Positions 25,211 through 33,109 of a stretch of DNA of 43,364 bases are shown here, one piece after another. A program made the translations under genes and the position numbers. The stretch's first letter is position 1. The number at the start of each line of letters is the position of its first letter. Source of the DNA: a virus; IMG/VR virus record IMGVR_UViG_3300043449_002777, positions 1-43,364 of that record; one strand, given 5' to 3'. Below the pieces are notes generated by a model that was not told the origin of the DNA, made no database searches, and saw only the letters and a list, made by a program, of their open reading frames with translations.

Positions 25211-26069
25211 CTCTTTCTACATCAAGGGTTCAACTCACAAAGAATGTCAAGATTATGCTGCTCATGGAGAGTGTAATGGCATACCCTACGCTATCGTTTC
25301 CGATGGTTGTTCATCTGCACCACATACTGACATTGGGGCGAGATTGCTTGTTAGGTCAGCGATTAAAACTTTAGACATCGCAACTAAAATCTCCGACTGG
25401 ACTTTGGTTGAAAATAGGAATGAGTTCATTAATCTGAATAGCATCGTTAATGCTCAGCAATCATTGAACGCCTTGGAATTACATGACGACGCTCTATGTG
25501 CCACCTTGTTATTGGCAACAATCAAGATGGATCAAACACCTTCTTTTTACACTTCAATTTCTGGCGATGGATTTGTAGCAGCAAAAAAGGGTGATTTCAT
25601 TGAGCTTCATGAATATAGATTTGCTAAAGGTGCTCCTTACTATTTGCGATATGCTTTAGATGATCAAATGTCGCACATGTATTGGCAAAAATTTGGCAAC
25701 AAAGTATTGCACAATGTGCATACTATTGGTAAGGATTTGTACATTGAAACTTTTGCCAGTGAAGAGCTAGAATTCGAACATGCTCCTTCTTGTTTTGAGC
25801 ACAACTTTCCTTTGTCGGAGTATCAATGGGTTGCAGTAATGAGTGACGGAGGCGGTTCATTCCTTGAAATGGTTGATCATGGGACAGGTTTGGAGCCAAA
25901 AGAATTAAATGTTGTAGCTGTGATGAGGGAATTATTGGGTTTCAAGAATTTTCAGGGCGAGTTTGTGCAGCGGCGTTGTGTCAAAGCATTCAAGGATTTC
26001 ACCAAGAAGCATTGGCAAAACACAGACGATTTTGCAATTGCGGCTATCGCTCGCAGTAGTTTCTTCTAG
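25200..26069 (+). CDS. PP2C-type protein phosphatase
   Basis: A 289-residue metal-dependent Ser/Thr phosphatase. It starts at 25200 with TTGGAG 6 bases upstream. Metal-binding motifs: QD18YA, VSD35GCSSAPHTDIGARLL, later MSDGGGSF and a final DDFAIAAI. The DG and terminal DD residues are the expected manganese ligands. This compact PP2C matches the form seen in TerY-P triads, where it opposes the partner kinase. The kinase gene begins 11 bases after its stop. Confidence 0.88.
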   Translation: MHSDSFYIKGSTHKECQDYAAHGECNGIPYAIVSDGCSSAPHTDIGARLLVRSAIKTLDIATKISDWTLVENRNEFINLNSIVNAQQSLNALELHDDALCATLLLATIKMDQTPSFYTSISGDGFVAAKKGDFIELHEYRFAKGAPYYLRYALDDQMSHMYWQKFGNKVLHNVHTIGKDLYIETFASEELEFEHAPSCFEHNFPLSEYQWVAVMSDGGGSFLEMVDHGTGLEPKELNVVAVMRELLGFKNFQGEFVQRRCVKAFKDFTKKHWQNTDDFAIAAIARSSFF

Positions 26070-26080
26070 GATTCATTAAA

Positions 26081-27817
26081 ATGAAACTGTTTCTCAAAGG
26101 CACTGGCACCGAGATCAATTTGACTCAGAGAGAGTTCATTGCCAAAGGCGGCGAAGGCAGCATTTATGGCAAAGGCAAGATTGCCTACAAGATTTACGAT
26201 GATGCAAGCAAAATGATTTCTGTGGCCAAAATTCATGAATTGGCTGCACTAGATCACCCCAACATCATTAAACCTGAAATCGTTTTGTTAGATGGCAAGG
26301 ACAAGCCGATTGGCTACACCATGAGGCTTCTGAGTGATACTACGGTGTTAGTATCGCTCTTTACAAAAGCATTTCGGCAAAGAAATGGAATTGATGATGC
26401 CAAAATGCTGCATTTGGTGAAAGAATTGCAGAAACTTATCGCTTTCGTTCACTCCAAAAAAGTTCTTGTTGTCGATTTGAATGAAATGAACTTCTTGACT
26501 GATGCCAAGTTTTCTGAAATTTATGGCATCGATGTCAATTCGTACCAGACTGCCAATTTCCCAGCCACAGCCATCATGGATACAATTCGTGACAGGCATA
26601 TGGTGGGTCACAACTTTAACGAAAACACAGATTGGTTCAGTTGGGCTGTACTTGCGTTCCAGATGCTTATTGGAATTCATCCATATCGAGGGAGTCATCC
26701 AGATTTTGAGAATCTGCCTAAGGACCAGAGACTCAACGCACGCATGGAGAAAAACATATCAGTTTTCCACAAGGATTCAACATTTCCTAAGGTGTGTCAG
26801 CCTTTTGATGTAATTCCAACTAGTCTTCGTGGCTGGTTTATTGATGTGTTTGAAAAGGGATATAGGGGTTTGCCGCCGAAAGACTATGATGCAGTTTTCG
26901 TCGCTGTCGCTGCGGCGATTAAGAGTGTCACAGGCACAAATCGCTTTGAAATTCTTGAGCTTCAAGAGTTTTTGAGTGATGTGATCCGTATTTGCACTAC
27001 AGCAACTACAACTGTGGCAATTACCAAAGACCAAATCGTACTGGGTAAAAAATATTATCCACTGCCATCCAACAATGCCAAAATTGGATTTGCACCCAAG
27101 ACAGAAAAGCCAGTGGTGTTTTGGATTGATAACGGGCTGAAAGCCTTGGATTTGATTTCTCAAACAGAGCTTTCTGTTCCAGCGACAGGTACAGCTTTAT
27201 TAGAGAATGATGGTCGAGTGTATGTGCAAAACGGCACACACATTATTGAACTCATCATTGCAGAGTTTCCCACAGGCATAAAGATCTTGCAAAAGCAAGT
27301 AGGGAAAGTGATGGATGTGCTGGGTGCAACGCAAATTTACGATGGTTTCATCTTGCAAAACGTGCTTGGAAAGTATTGGGGAACTTTCTTTCCCGCCAGT
27401 GGTCAGAGCTTTCAACTCAGCTTCCCTGAACTAAATGATTATCAAATCATCGATGCCAAACATCAAAAAAGCATCGTCGTTATGATTGGTAAGAAGTTAG
27501 CATCTACTAAGTCGATGAGGAACAAGGGCCAATATGACAGATTTGTTTTCAGATTGGCTGCTGATCACAAAACATATGACATGTGGAAGGCCGAGGACAT
27601 TAGTCCATCAGGCGTCAATTTTGCTGTTGCTGAACATGGAGTTGCAGTTTTGATGACTGAAGATGAGCACTTGGAGGCATTTTCTATCAACACTGGATCA
27701 TCGATTAAACGATTCGAAGATGAGGTTTTGGACGCAGACATGAGGCTGTGTTGTCGGGGAAGTAAAATCCTTTTTCATAAAGGCACGAAACTTTACTCGA
27801 TTTCGATGAAGCCCTAA
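26081..27817 (+). CDS. Ser/Thr protein kinase with C-terminal beta-propeller-like region
   Basis: A 578-residue protein. The kinase domain (1 to about 290) has a glycine loop AKGGEGSIYG (21-30), catalytic Lys37 (AYKIYD), a catalytic loop VVDLNEMN with D132 and N137 (HRD histidine replaced by Val), and metal-binding D151 in GIDVN in place of DFG. All essential residues for phosphotransfer are kept. The C-terminal 280 residues have repeated beta strands (KPVVFWIDNGLKALDL, GRVYVQNGTHI, KILFHKGTKLYSI) that look like a beta-propeller sensor. With the VWA and PP2C proteins it forms a TerY-P-like triad. No transmembrane segment. Confidence 0.88.
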   Translation: MKLFLKGTGTEINLTQREFIAKGGEGSIYGKGKIAYKIYDDASKMISVAKIHELAALDHPNIIKPEIVLLDGKDKPIGYTMRLLSDTTVLVSLFTKAFRQRNGIDDAKMLHLVKELQKLIAFVHSKKVLVVDLNEMNFLTDAKFSEIYGIDVNSYQTANFPATAIMDTIRDRHMVGHNFNENTDWFSWAVLAFQMLIGIHPYRGSHPDFENLPKDQRLNARMEKNISVFHKDSTFPKVCQPFDVIPTSLRGWFIDVFEKGYRGLPPKDYDAVFVAVAAAIKSVTGTNRFEILELQEFLSDVIRICTTATTTVAITKDQIVLGKKYYPLPSNNAKIGFAPKTEKPVVFWIDNGLKALDLISQTELSVPATGTALLENDGRVYVQNGTHIIELIIAEFPTGIKILQKQVGKVMDVLGATQIYDGFILQNVLGKYWGTFFPASGQSFQLSFPELNDYQIIDAKHQKSIVVMIGKKLASTKSMRNKGQYDRFVFRLAADHKTYDMWKAEDISPSGVNFAVAEHGVAVLMTEDEHLEAFSINTGSSIKRFEDEVLDADMRLCCRGSKILFHKGTKLYSISMKP

Positions 27818-27876
27818 GCAATCACAACTTTTGGGCAATCAGAGTCATACATAGATTAGCCCATAAGGAGATGAAA

Positions 27877-28308
27877 ATGGCCAACAATCAAAAACCGATA
27901 AATCTTGAAGACCTGCCAGAAGTTTTGAAATCACAAAGAGAACAAGGGGCATTTGGCACATCACCAGTGGTCAATACAGGGCAAATCATTGTTGAAAGCT
28001 CGGCTCCAAATTGGATTACAAAACTTGCTTTCACTTCTTTTTTTGGAGTGATGTTACTTGTTGGAGGAATGTTTGCTTACAATGCTTCTATGCCACAGAA
28101 CATTACTATTGTTGTTGATTTGAACAATGGCAATGCAGAAAGTGTTGCAAAAATTGTATCAGATAGTGGTGGCAAAGTTTTATCTGTAGAGCAAAAAGAA
28201 AACTCTACTTACGCAGTAAAGGTAAGCACTCGCAAGAGTAAAAAATCTTTATTGGATCTTCTGTTAAATAATCAAAACATAAAGAAGGCGGAGATAGAAA
28301 AGCCTTAA
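27877..28308 (+). CDS. Single-pass membrane protein at the end of the kinase operon
   Basis: A 143-residue protein. AAGGAG is 6 bases before the ATG at 27877; the ATG at 27871 is too close. Residues about 50-70 (FTSFFGVMLLVGGMFAYNA) form one membrane helix, with an N-terminal tail of about 48 residues and a C-terminal domain with two strands and a basic helix (STRKSKKSLLDLLL). Family unknown. Its place after the kinase suggests a membrane anchor or effector for the triad, but that is inference. Its TAA interlocks with the stop of the convergent gene. Confidence 0.75.
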   Translation: MANNQKPINLEDLPEVLKSQREQGAFGTSPVVNTGQIIVESSAPNWITKLAFTSFFGVMLLVGGMFAYNASMPQNITIVVDLNNGNAESVAKIVSDSGGKVLSVEQKENSTYAVKVSTRKSKKSLLDLLLNNQNIKKAEIEKP

Positions 28309-28580
28309 ATACCAACTTTAGGTGGATCTGAAAGTTTGAATCCACTTATTTCTTCAAATTTTGATTCTATTCCTATAGGTAAAGAAATTCTAAAAACAAC
28401 CGCACAAGATCTTGTGGGGTACAGCCACTCATTGTTTTTGATTTCGAGTGAGTGAGTGTCATGTAATTTGCCGCCACATAAAACTAAAGCATTCATTATG
28501 TTATACAAAGATTTTTGCGAGGGATTAATTATATCTTCTTCTCCAAGATCCCAAAATCTGCTGACTTTTATGGCTGACAT
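28305..28580 (-). CDS. Small hypothetical protein
   Basis: A 91-residue protein (MSAIKVSRFWDLGEEDI) with a helical N-terminus and a beta-rich C-terminal half (SCAVVFRISLPIGIE). No known motif. The stop shares TTAA with the stop of the membrane protein gene, supporting both reading frames. Confidence 0.65.
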   Translation of the reverse strand: MSAIKVSRFWDLGEEDIINPSQKSLYNIMNALVLCGGKLHDTHSLEIKNNEWLYPTRSCAVVFRISLPIGIESKFEEISGFKLSDPPKVGI

Positions 28581-28676
28581 ACTTATCCATTCTCGTTGAA
28601 AATTACTGCTAAAAGTATAGATGTGTTTTATGATTTTGTCAAAATTTATTCAAGTGCAAAAAGCCATTTGCCGATG

Positions 28677-28704
28677 ATTTTAGTAACAAAGGAGTTACTA
28701 AAAT
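28677..28704 (+). promoter_or_regulatory. Hairpin displaying the ribosome site in its loop and the start codon in its stem
   Basis: ATTTTAGTAAC / GTTACTAAAAT is a perfect 11-base inverted repeat with the 6-base loop AAAGGA, which is the Shine-Dalgarno of the gene at 28703. The A and U of the AUG are the last bases of the stem. It could control initiation by occluding AUG while presenting the ribosome site, or be a protein-binding translational operator. Confidence 0.75.
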
Positions 28705-29167
28705 GAATGATAGAATTACACATAAAATTGATGCTTCCAAAGTGCAAACTGGAGACTTAATGGCTTTGGTTTACTATGTCAAAGTAAAGGGAGTTACTGG
28801 CAAAGGCAGTGAATTACTTGTTGCAGATGTTGACAATGCAGGCCCTGATATTTTGGTTCGTGGCAAGGAGCTTATTGAGCAAGCACTTTCAGGTAACCAG
28901 TTTTCTGAAAGCGTTAAGATAAGCAAAACTCAAGCCGCTGAGATACTGGTGCATTCAAGTAATCGTCCTCTTACTGTGACTTTTGTAAAAGCGGATGGTA
29001 GTGACCGCACGCTTAGGGGTAGATTAATTAAACCCGAACCGTTGTTGGGTCGTAGCATGATGGAAGATCTAGATTTGTCACACAGTGAGAAAAATAGAAC
29101 AAGACTCGTCGATCACAGAACTATCAAAGAGTTGATCGTTGATGGTGTTAAATATACTGTGAATTAG
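28703..29167 (+). CDS. Phage SH3-like beta-barrel protein (putative regulator)
   Basis: A 154-residue protein. The C-terminal half reads LTVTFVKADGSDRTLRGRLI, then GRSMMEDLDL, then LVDHRTIKELIVDGVKYTVN. That order resembles small phage proteins annotated as SH3 beta-barrel fold. Function unknown; translational control by its upstream hairpin suggests a regulatory or dosage-sensitive protein. The TAG interlocks with the stop of the next, convergent gene. Confidence 0.72.
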   Translation: MNDRITHKIDASKVQTGDLMALVYYVKVKGVTGKGSELLVADVDNAGPDILVRGKELIEQALSGNQFSESVKISKTQAAEILVHSSNRPLTVTFVKADGSDRTLRGRLIKPEPLLGRSMMEDLDLSHSEKNRTRLVDHRTIKELIVDGVKYTVN

Positions 29168-29517
29168 TCGGGGCTATATCCGCAATTGGGGCATGAGACT
29201 ACGCCGCTTTGATATGAGTCGGCGTGTGCCCCACAATTAGGACAAGCTCCTTCGAATTCATCATTTTTATCTGTCATAGAAATCACTGGTTTGTAATTTA
29301 TGGAAACCAGTTGACCGAGTTTTTTAGCTAAATTTAAAGCTCGACCCGGAGCGTAACGCATAGAACTTCTGAAGATGCCTTTATTATAAAAATACATAGC
29401 ATCCATGACGTAAGTATACTTTTTGCCATTAATGTCAAAAGTAATTTCTCCAGCCTTATTATACGAAACTATGCGTATATTGTTATTAGTTTCAAGCCAT
29501 TGTGTAAAATTTTTCAT
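29164..29517 (-). CDS. Zinc-ribbon protein with capsid-targeting-like N-terminus
   Basis: A 117-residue protein. It opens MKNFTQWLETNN, a close match to the F-x-x-W-[LI]-E motif. The middle has beta strands (GEITFDINGKKYTYVM, a possible KTSC-like region), and the C-terminus is a zinc ribbon with CPNCGAH and CPNCGY. The TAAATA motif lies 7 bases upstream of the ATG and no ribosome site is present. It may be a packaged nucleic-acid-binding protein; inferred. Confidence 0.8.
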   Translation of the reverse strand: MKNFTQWLETNNNIRIVSYNKAGEITFDINGKKYTYVMDAMYFYNKGIFRSSMRYAPGRALNLAKKLGQLVSINYKPVISMTDKNDEFEGACPNCGAHADSYQSGVVSCPNCGYSPD

Positions 29518-29524
29518 AACACAG

Positions 29525-29532
29525 TATTTATT
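29525..29532 (-). promoter_or_regulatory. TAAATA late-promoter-like motif, 7 bases before an ATG
   Basis: On the - strand AATAAATA, CTGTGTT, then ATG at 29517. It sits between the stop of the upstream - strand gene (29541) and the start of this one. Confidence 0.5.
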
Positions 29533-29540
29533 TGACTGGA

Positions 29541-29762
29541 TTAAAAATGGCTTAATTCTTTTTTCCTAAAGAAAGATAATTTACCAGTGTATAGACACAA
29601 AGTGCCGTGTCTTACCTTATTTGATTTTGATTTTAGGCTAATTACAGCAAAGTGCTTACCGGTAATTGAAACGTCTGAAAAACCATATTTTTCTAAGAGC
29701 CAAGTTCCAGCAAATTTTTCTGCACGAAGTTCTATTTTTTCCCAAAGCCAAAAGTTGACCAT
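29541..29762 (-). CDS. Small hypothetical protein
   Basis: A 73-residue basic protein (MVNFWLWEKIELRAEKF) behind an AAGG site. The C-terminal half is beta-rich (HFAVISLKSKSN, HGTLCLYTGKLSFF). A + strand open frame of 63 codons covers the same bases, but this one has the better start and spacing. Confidence 0.62.
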   Translation of the reverse strand: MVNFWLWEKIELRAEKFAGTWLLEKYGFSDVSITGKHFAVISLKSKSNKVRHGTLCLYTGKLSFFRKKELSHF

Positions 29763-29801
29763 AAGTGCCTTATATTGATTTGATCATAGGTAGTATTAAA
29801 A

Positions 29802-29831
29802 ATACAATATTCATTGTATCAAACGTAAATA
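29802..29831 (+). promoter_or_regulatory. Dyad operator next to a TAAATA motif
   Basis: ATACAAT-ATTC-ATTGTAT (29802-29819) is a perfect 7-base dyad. Four bases later comes CGTAAATA at 29824-29831, 18 bases before the protease ATG. Could be a repressor or activator site overlapping a late promoter in the divergent 29763-29849 gap. Confidence 0.5.
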
Positions 29832-29849
29832 TTGAAACAAGAGGCGTAT

Positions 29850-30722
29850 ATGTGGAAAAAATATCTTTTATTGTTTGTTGCTTTAATTTCTGGGTGTAAT
29901 TGGACATCTAATCCAATTACACCAGACGTAGAACCAGTTCCTATCATAGAGCTTCCATACTATGAAACATCGTTTGTAAAACCGGGCTGGGAAGAAAGAG
30001 GTCCAGAATTTATCAAATGGAATTCAACTGGCGTTAGAATTGGTGGAGGGTCAGGAACATTATCTTACTACGATGCAACTAACAACTTCATGTATGTCGT
30101 TTCTTGCGGTCACTTATTTAATCAAGGAAGAGGCACCGCTCAATATTACAAAAAATATCCTAAGACTGTGAGAATTGAAGTGTTTTATCACAACGACAAA
30201 AAGCTGTCTCAGCCTGAATCTTATGAAGGCGAGGTTTTGTGTCATGTTTGGCAATCTAGTATTTATGATGTTTCTCTTATGAGGTTCAAGCCGAATTGGA
30301 AAGACCCTTGGACATACCCAGTGGCTCCTCTAGATCATCAAATGATTACCAACAATTACTATCACAATGTAGGTTGTGATGGTCGCTCCGAAGTCGCTCA
30401 CTACCTCGTAAAATTTGCAGAAACAAATGTGCGTAATGGAGTTGAAGAACTGATTTGTATAGAGAATGTGGCACGAGGTGGGCGATCTGGAGGTGGTTTG
30501 TTGTCTGAAGATGGCAAATTAGTGGGCATAACATCAAGATCAGACCGGGTTAGTACAAGTTACTATTCTTCATTCAAACAAATTCATCAATTCTTGAAAG
30601 AAGAGGGTTTTGAATTTGTTCTAGAGGGGTCGAATGATTGGGCTAGAGACTTACCAATTATTGATCGAAACAATCCTCAAGGAACTTATCCTAGAGAATA
30701 TATTCCTTTGCCAAAAAGATAA
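29850..30722 (+). CDS. Trypsin-like serine protease lipoprotein
   Basis: A 290-residue protein begun at the ATG at 29850 behind AAGAGG; a TTG at 29832 is in frame but poor. The signal peptide ends in lipobox LISGC with Cys16, so a membrane-anchored extracytoplasmic protein is expected. Chymotrypsin-fold triad: H88 (VVSCGHLF), D140 (IYDVSLMRF) and S213 (GGRSGGGLL). Secreted proteases are unusual in tailed phages and may alter the host envelope or exclude superinfection; this is inference. Alternative: a host-like stress protease picked up by transfer. Confidence 0.88.
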   Translation: MWKKYLLLFVALISGCNWTSNPITPDVEPVPIIELPYYETSFVKPGWEERGPEFIKWNSTGVRIGGGSGTLSYYDATNNFMYVVSCGHLFNQGRGTAQYYKKYPKTVRIEVFYHNDKKLSQPESYEGEVLCHVWQSSIYDVSLMRFKPNWKDPWTYPVAPLDHQMITNNYYHNVGCDGRSEVAHYLVKFAETNVRNGVEELICIENVARGGRSGGGLLSEDGKLVGITSRSDRVSTSYYSSFKQIHQFLKEEGFEFVLEGSNDWARDLPIIDRNNPQGTYPREYIPLPKR

Positions 30723-30809
30723 ACATGAGCATGGCAAGAAAATTATGCTTCATCTTAACACCTATTAAGGCTATCTATATTACTGCTCTTGATAGCAAAG
30801 GATGCAAAA

Positions 30810-31277
30810 ATGACAGAAAACAGAGAGCTTGTCCAATATGAAGGATCGCCGTGGTTTTGGAAAATTTTTGGCAGTGCGATAATGGGTGTTATAAGCATCT
30901 TGTTATTGGCCCACATTACCAATATTAACAGCAATATTGATCGTTCTTTTCTTTCTTTACGTGGCGAAATCAAAGATCTTTATGTAATGGTTGACACGCA
31001 GAAGGAGCGTCTAGTTGGTCTAGAACAAAATAAAGAACAAAATAAAGAAAAAATTTCCAACGTAGAAAAGTCACTTGTACAACTTCAAGCTTCTATAGAA
31101 GAAGTGAAACAGAAAGTTGTAGCTCACGAAACCCAGATTAATTCTTTGAAGGAAGAAATCAAAGCATTAAAAGACTCTAATAAAGATGCTATGCAACAAC
31201 TTCAAGACATAAGAGAAAAGTTGGTTGCAGCAGATGCGGCTAAAAAAGCCATCAACGAAAATCCTAAAGACAAATAA
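30810..31277 (+). CDS. Membrane-anchored coiled-coil protein
   Basis: A 155-residue protein started at the ATG behind AAAGGA; an in-frame ATG at 30789 is possible. One membrane helix at about 20-42 (KIFGSAIMGVISILLLAH) is followed by a long Glu/Lys/Gln coiled coil to the end. The shape fits a spanin-like or other envelope protein, but no lysis-specific motif is present. Its stop abuts that of the convergent gene with no gap. Confidence 0.75.
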   Translation: MTENRELVQYEGSPWFWKIFGSAIMGVISILLLAHITNINSNIDRSFLSLRGEIKDLYVMVDTQKERLVGLEQNKEQNKEKISNVEKSLVQLQASIEEVKQKVVAHETQINSLKEEIKALKDSNKDAMQQLQDIREKLVAADAAKKAINENPKDK

Positions 31278-31541
31278 TTACAAACCAAGTTTTTTGAGTT
31301 TGCTTTCTCCATCATTTTTCTTATGTTTCTTGTGTTTCTTAGAAGCTTTTCGGATTTCTTTGCTCAAAAGTTCTGGGTGCTCATCTCCATGAATAGAAGC
31401 AAATGCGTTCAAATGTCCTGCACTCGTAGGGGCAAAAGCTAGAGGTGGCAGTTGTCCTGAGCCATACAGTGGAGGATAAATACCTAGAGCGGTTCTTTTG
31501 CCTCGCTCCATTAGCCATTGTTGAAAAGTGGGAAGTGCCAT
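31278..31541 (-). CDS. Small basic protein with capsid-targeting-like N-terminus
   Basis: An 87-residue protein. It opens MALPTFQQWLMERG, with L-M-E as a possible prohead protease site. The middle is Pro/Gly-rich (IYPPLYGSGQLPPLAF). The C-terminus is very basic (KEIRKASKKHKKHKK). Size, basic nature and N-terminus recall T4 internal head proteins that are packaged with DNA and injected. The TAAATA motif lies 6 bases upstream of the ATG, with no ribosome site. Confidence 0.8.
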   Translation of the reverse strand: MALPTFQQWLMERGKRTALGIYPPLYGSGQLPPLAFAPTSAGHLNAFASIHGDEHPELLSKEIRKASKKHKKHKKNDGESKLKKLGL

Positions 31542-31547
31542 AATGTA

Positions 31548-31555
31548 TATTTACG
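31548..31555 (-). promoter_or_regulatory. TAAATA late-promoter-like motif, 6 bases before an ATG
   Basis: On the - strand CGTAAATA, TACATT, then ATG at 31541. It overlaps the last codons of the upstream glycosyltransferase gene. Confidence 0.5.
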
Positions 31556-32300
31556 ATAGTCCAGCATATTTCTCAAAAAAATACTTACTGTAAGCCCTTC
31601 TGGCGTGTACCCATTCGTCGGGTATTGGGGTTGTTGGATCTTCAATTGGATATTCGCCCCGAAAAAAGTGAACTGCCACACAAGAATTGTTATACATAAA
31701 ACATTGAGGATCAAACTTAAAAGAAGGCAAGCCTAAAAATTCTGTTTGATATTTATCCATTGGGAAAGATACAAAAGGTTTGTTTTTCAATCTTATTTTG
31801 ATTTCATAACCTACATCCATTTGAACATCCACAAAATGCCATTGTTGACAATTAGGACATTGTCTCCAAATAGCACTCATGTCGAGGTCTTTAATTTCAT
31901 CTAAAATGAAACTTGCCCCATAAACGGCAGGAAAGTTATTGTGTGCGAAAGAAGCACCAACTGCATGATTGCCATTTTCTAAAAAGCTTTGTAGGAATTT
32001 TAAATGACCTTGTTTGAGCCAGAAGAAGTCTGGATCTTGAAGCAAGATGTATTGTGATTTAGCTTCTGATAGAATTTTATTTAAGCCTGTGCCATGTGTT
32101 TGAAAAGTTTCACCATCATGATATAGCACTTTGCATCCAAACTCTTCACGCATTGCCTCTAAAGAATTGGTTTGATTTGGAAAAGTATTGTCTACAATAA
32201 TTAATTCAAAATCATCGTTAAATTCATAGAGGGTTTTACACTGATAATACAAATAGTCTACAGTTTTCCAATTGACAATTCCGACTGTCCATTTAGGCAT
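31551..32300 (-). CDS. GT2-type glycosyltransferase
   Basis: A 249-residue GT-A-fold protein. Motifs: WTVGIVNWKTVDYLY, FELIIVDNTFPNQ, then LLQDPDFFWL with the metal-binding D-P-D. A CPNCQQWH segment at about 147-154 is unusual for this family and may bind zinc. The C-terminus has VAVHFFRGEYP. Acceptor unknown. Distinct from the GT2 at 7321-8076, so the phage probably builds or modifies a multi-sugar glycan. Confidence 0.85.
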   Translation of the reverse strand: MPKWTVGIVNWKTVDYLYYQCKTLYEFNDDFELIIVDNTFPNQTNSLEAMREEFGCKVLYHDGETFQTHGTGLNKILSEAKSQYILLQDPDFFWLKQGHLKFLQSFLENGNHAVGASFAHNNFPAVYGASFILDEIKDLDMSAIWRQCPNCQQWHFVDVQMDVGYEIKIRLKNKPFVSFPMDKYQTEFLGLPSFKFDPQCFMYNNSCVAVHFFRGEYPIEDPTTPIPDEWVHARRAYSKYFFEKYAGLS

Positions 32301-32313
32301 TCCTGTATACCTT

Positions 32314-32940
32314 TCATATCACAAATTTTTCTTCTACAACTTCCTCTACAGGAATGAAAGCCATGACCTTATTTGGTGTAAAACTTCTGGGATCTGGATC
32401 TTTTGTTGGTCTTAAATCGATTCCGTTACTGGCTTTAAAAGGCTTAAACAATTTGCCTTGAAAACTAGATGTGTTTAGTTCTGTGATGCATTCTACAACA
32501 AATTTTTTCATTTTAGATGCAGGCACGTAGTAAATTTCAGTTTCGGATTGATTAAGAATGAAATAATGCTCAACCAATGTCCCTCTGTAGTCTCTGCCTT
32601 GTTGATGATAATTCTCAAGTTGATCGGCCAGCCTTAGGGTGCTGTCATGGTTTCTAAGAACTTCGTAGGCTATATCATTTCTACCCGGCTTGAAAGTTCG
32701 CCGAAGCTTAATTTGTACTGGTTCCTTGGGAAGCCCTCCAAGATAACCGTCAATTTTGAGACGTGCATCTACATGGTAACCTTCAGCAGGAAGGATTTCT
32801 ATTCCATGTTCCATAAGCTTTTCAATGATGAATTTCTCACCGATTACTCGTCCTTGAGCCATTCTATCATTGATGGGAAGACTACTAAAGTCTTTATTGC
32901 TCATCCCAGATTTTTCAAAATGTTTTTTGAATCTGTCCAT
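32314..32940 (-). CDS. Hypothetical protein, possibly PD-(D/E)XK nuclease-like
   Basis: A 208-residue protein. The N-terminal half has GEKFIIEKLMEHG, then VDARLKIDGYL, then PVQIKLRR; a Glu, Asp and Q-x-K in this order could be a variant PD-(D/E)XK nuclease core. The C-terminus is beta-rich. Motif support is thin and no family could be named. An imperfect stem CTGTGCT/AGCACAG at 32960-32981 lies just upstream of the start, and the rest of the 32941-33109 gap shows nothing clear. Confidence 0.7.
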   Translation of the reverse strand: MDRFKKHFEKSGMSNKDFSSLPINDRMAQGRVIGEKFIIEKLMEHGIEILPAEGYHVDARLKIDGYLGGLPKEPVQIKLRRTFKPGRNDIAYEVLRNHDSTLRLADQLENYHQQGRDYRGTLVEHYFILNQSETEIYYVPASKMKKFVVECITELNTSSFQGKLFKPFKASNGIDLRPTKDPDPRSFTPNKVMAFIPVEEVVEEKFVI

Positions 32941-33109
32941 GAATTATTGTCTGTCAGATCTGTGCTAAAAATGCAGCACAGAATGGTTACTTTATGTACT
33001 CTTTAACTTTCCATAATAAAAGCACATCAGTTGGGTGGTTGATTATTATAGCAATAGATCTTAATTTTAAAAGCCCAAGAAGATGCGTTCATAATAATAG
33101 ATAAGATGT

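Noticed and set aside
29587-29778. Open frame of 63 codons on the + strand
   Set aside because: It covers the - strand gene at 29541-29762, has no ribosome site, and runs past the start of that gene.
30725-30850. Short + strand frame starting MSMARKL after the protease gene
   Set aside because: It overlaps the start of the coiled-coil membrane protein in another frame and has no ribosome site.
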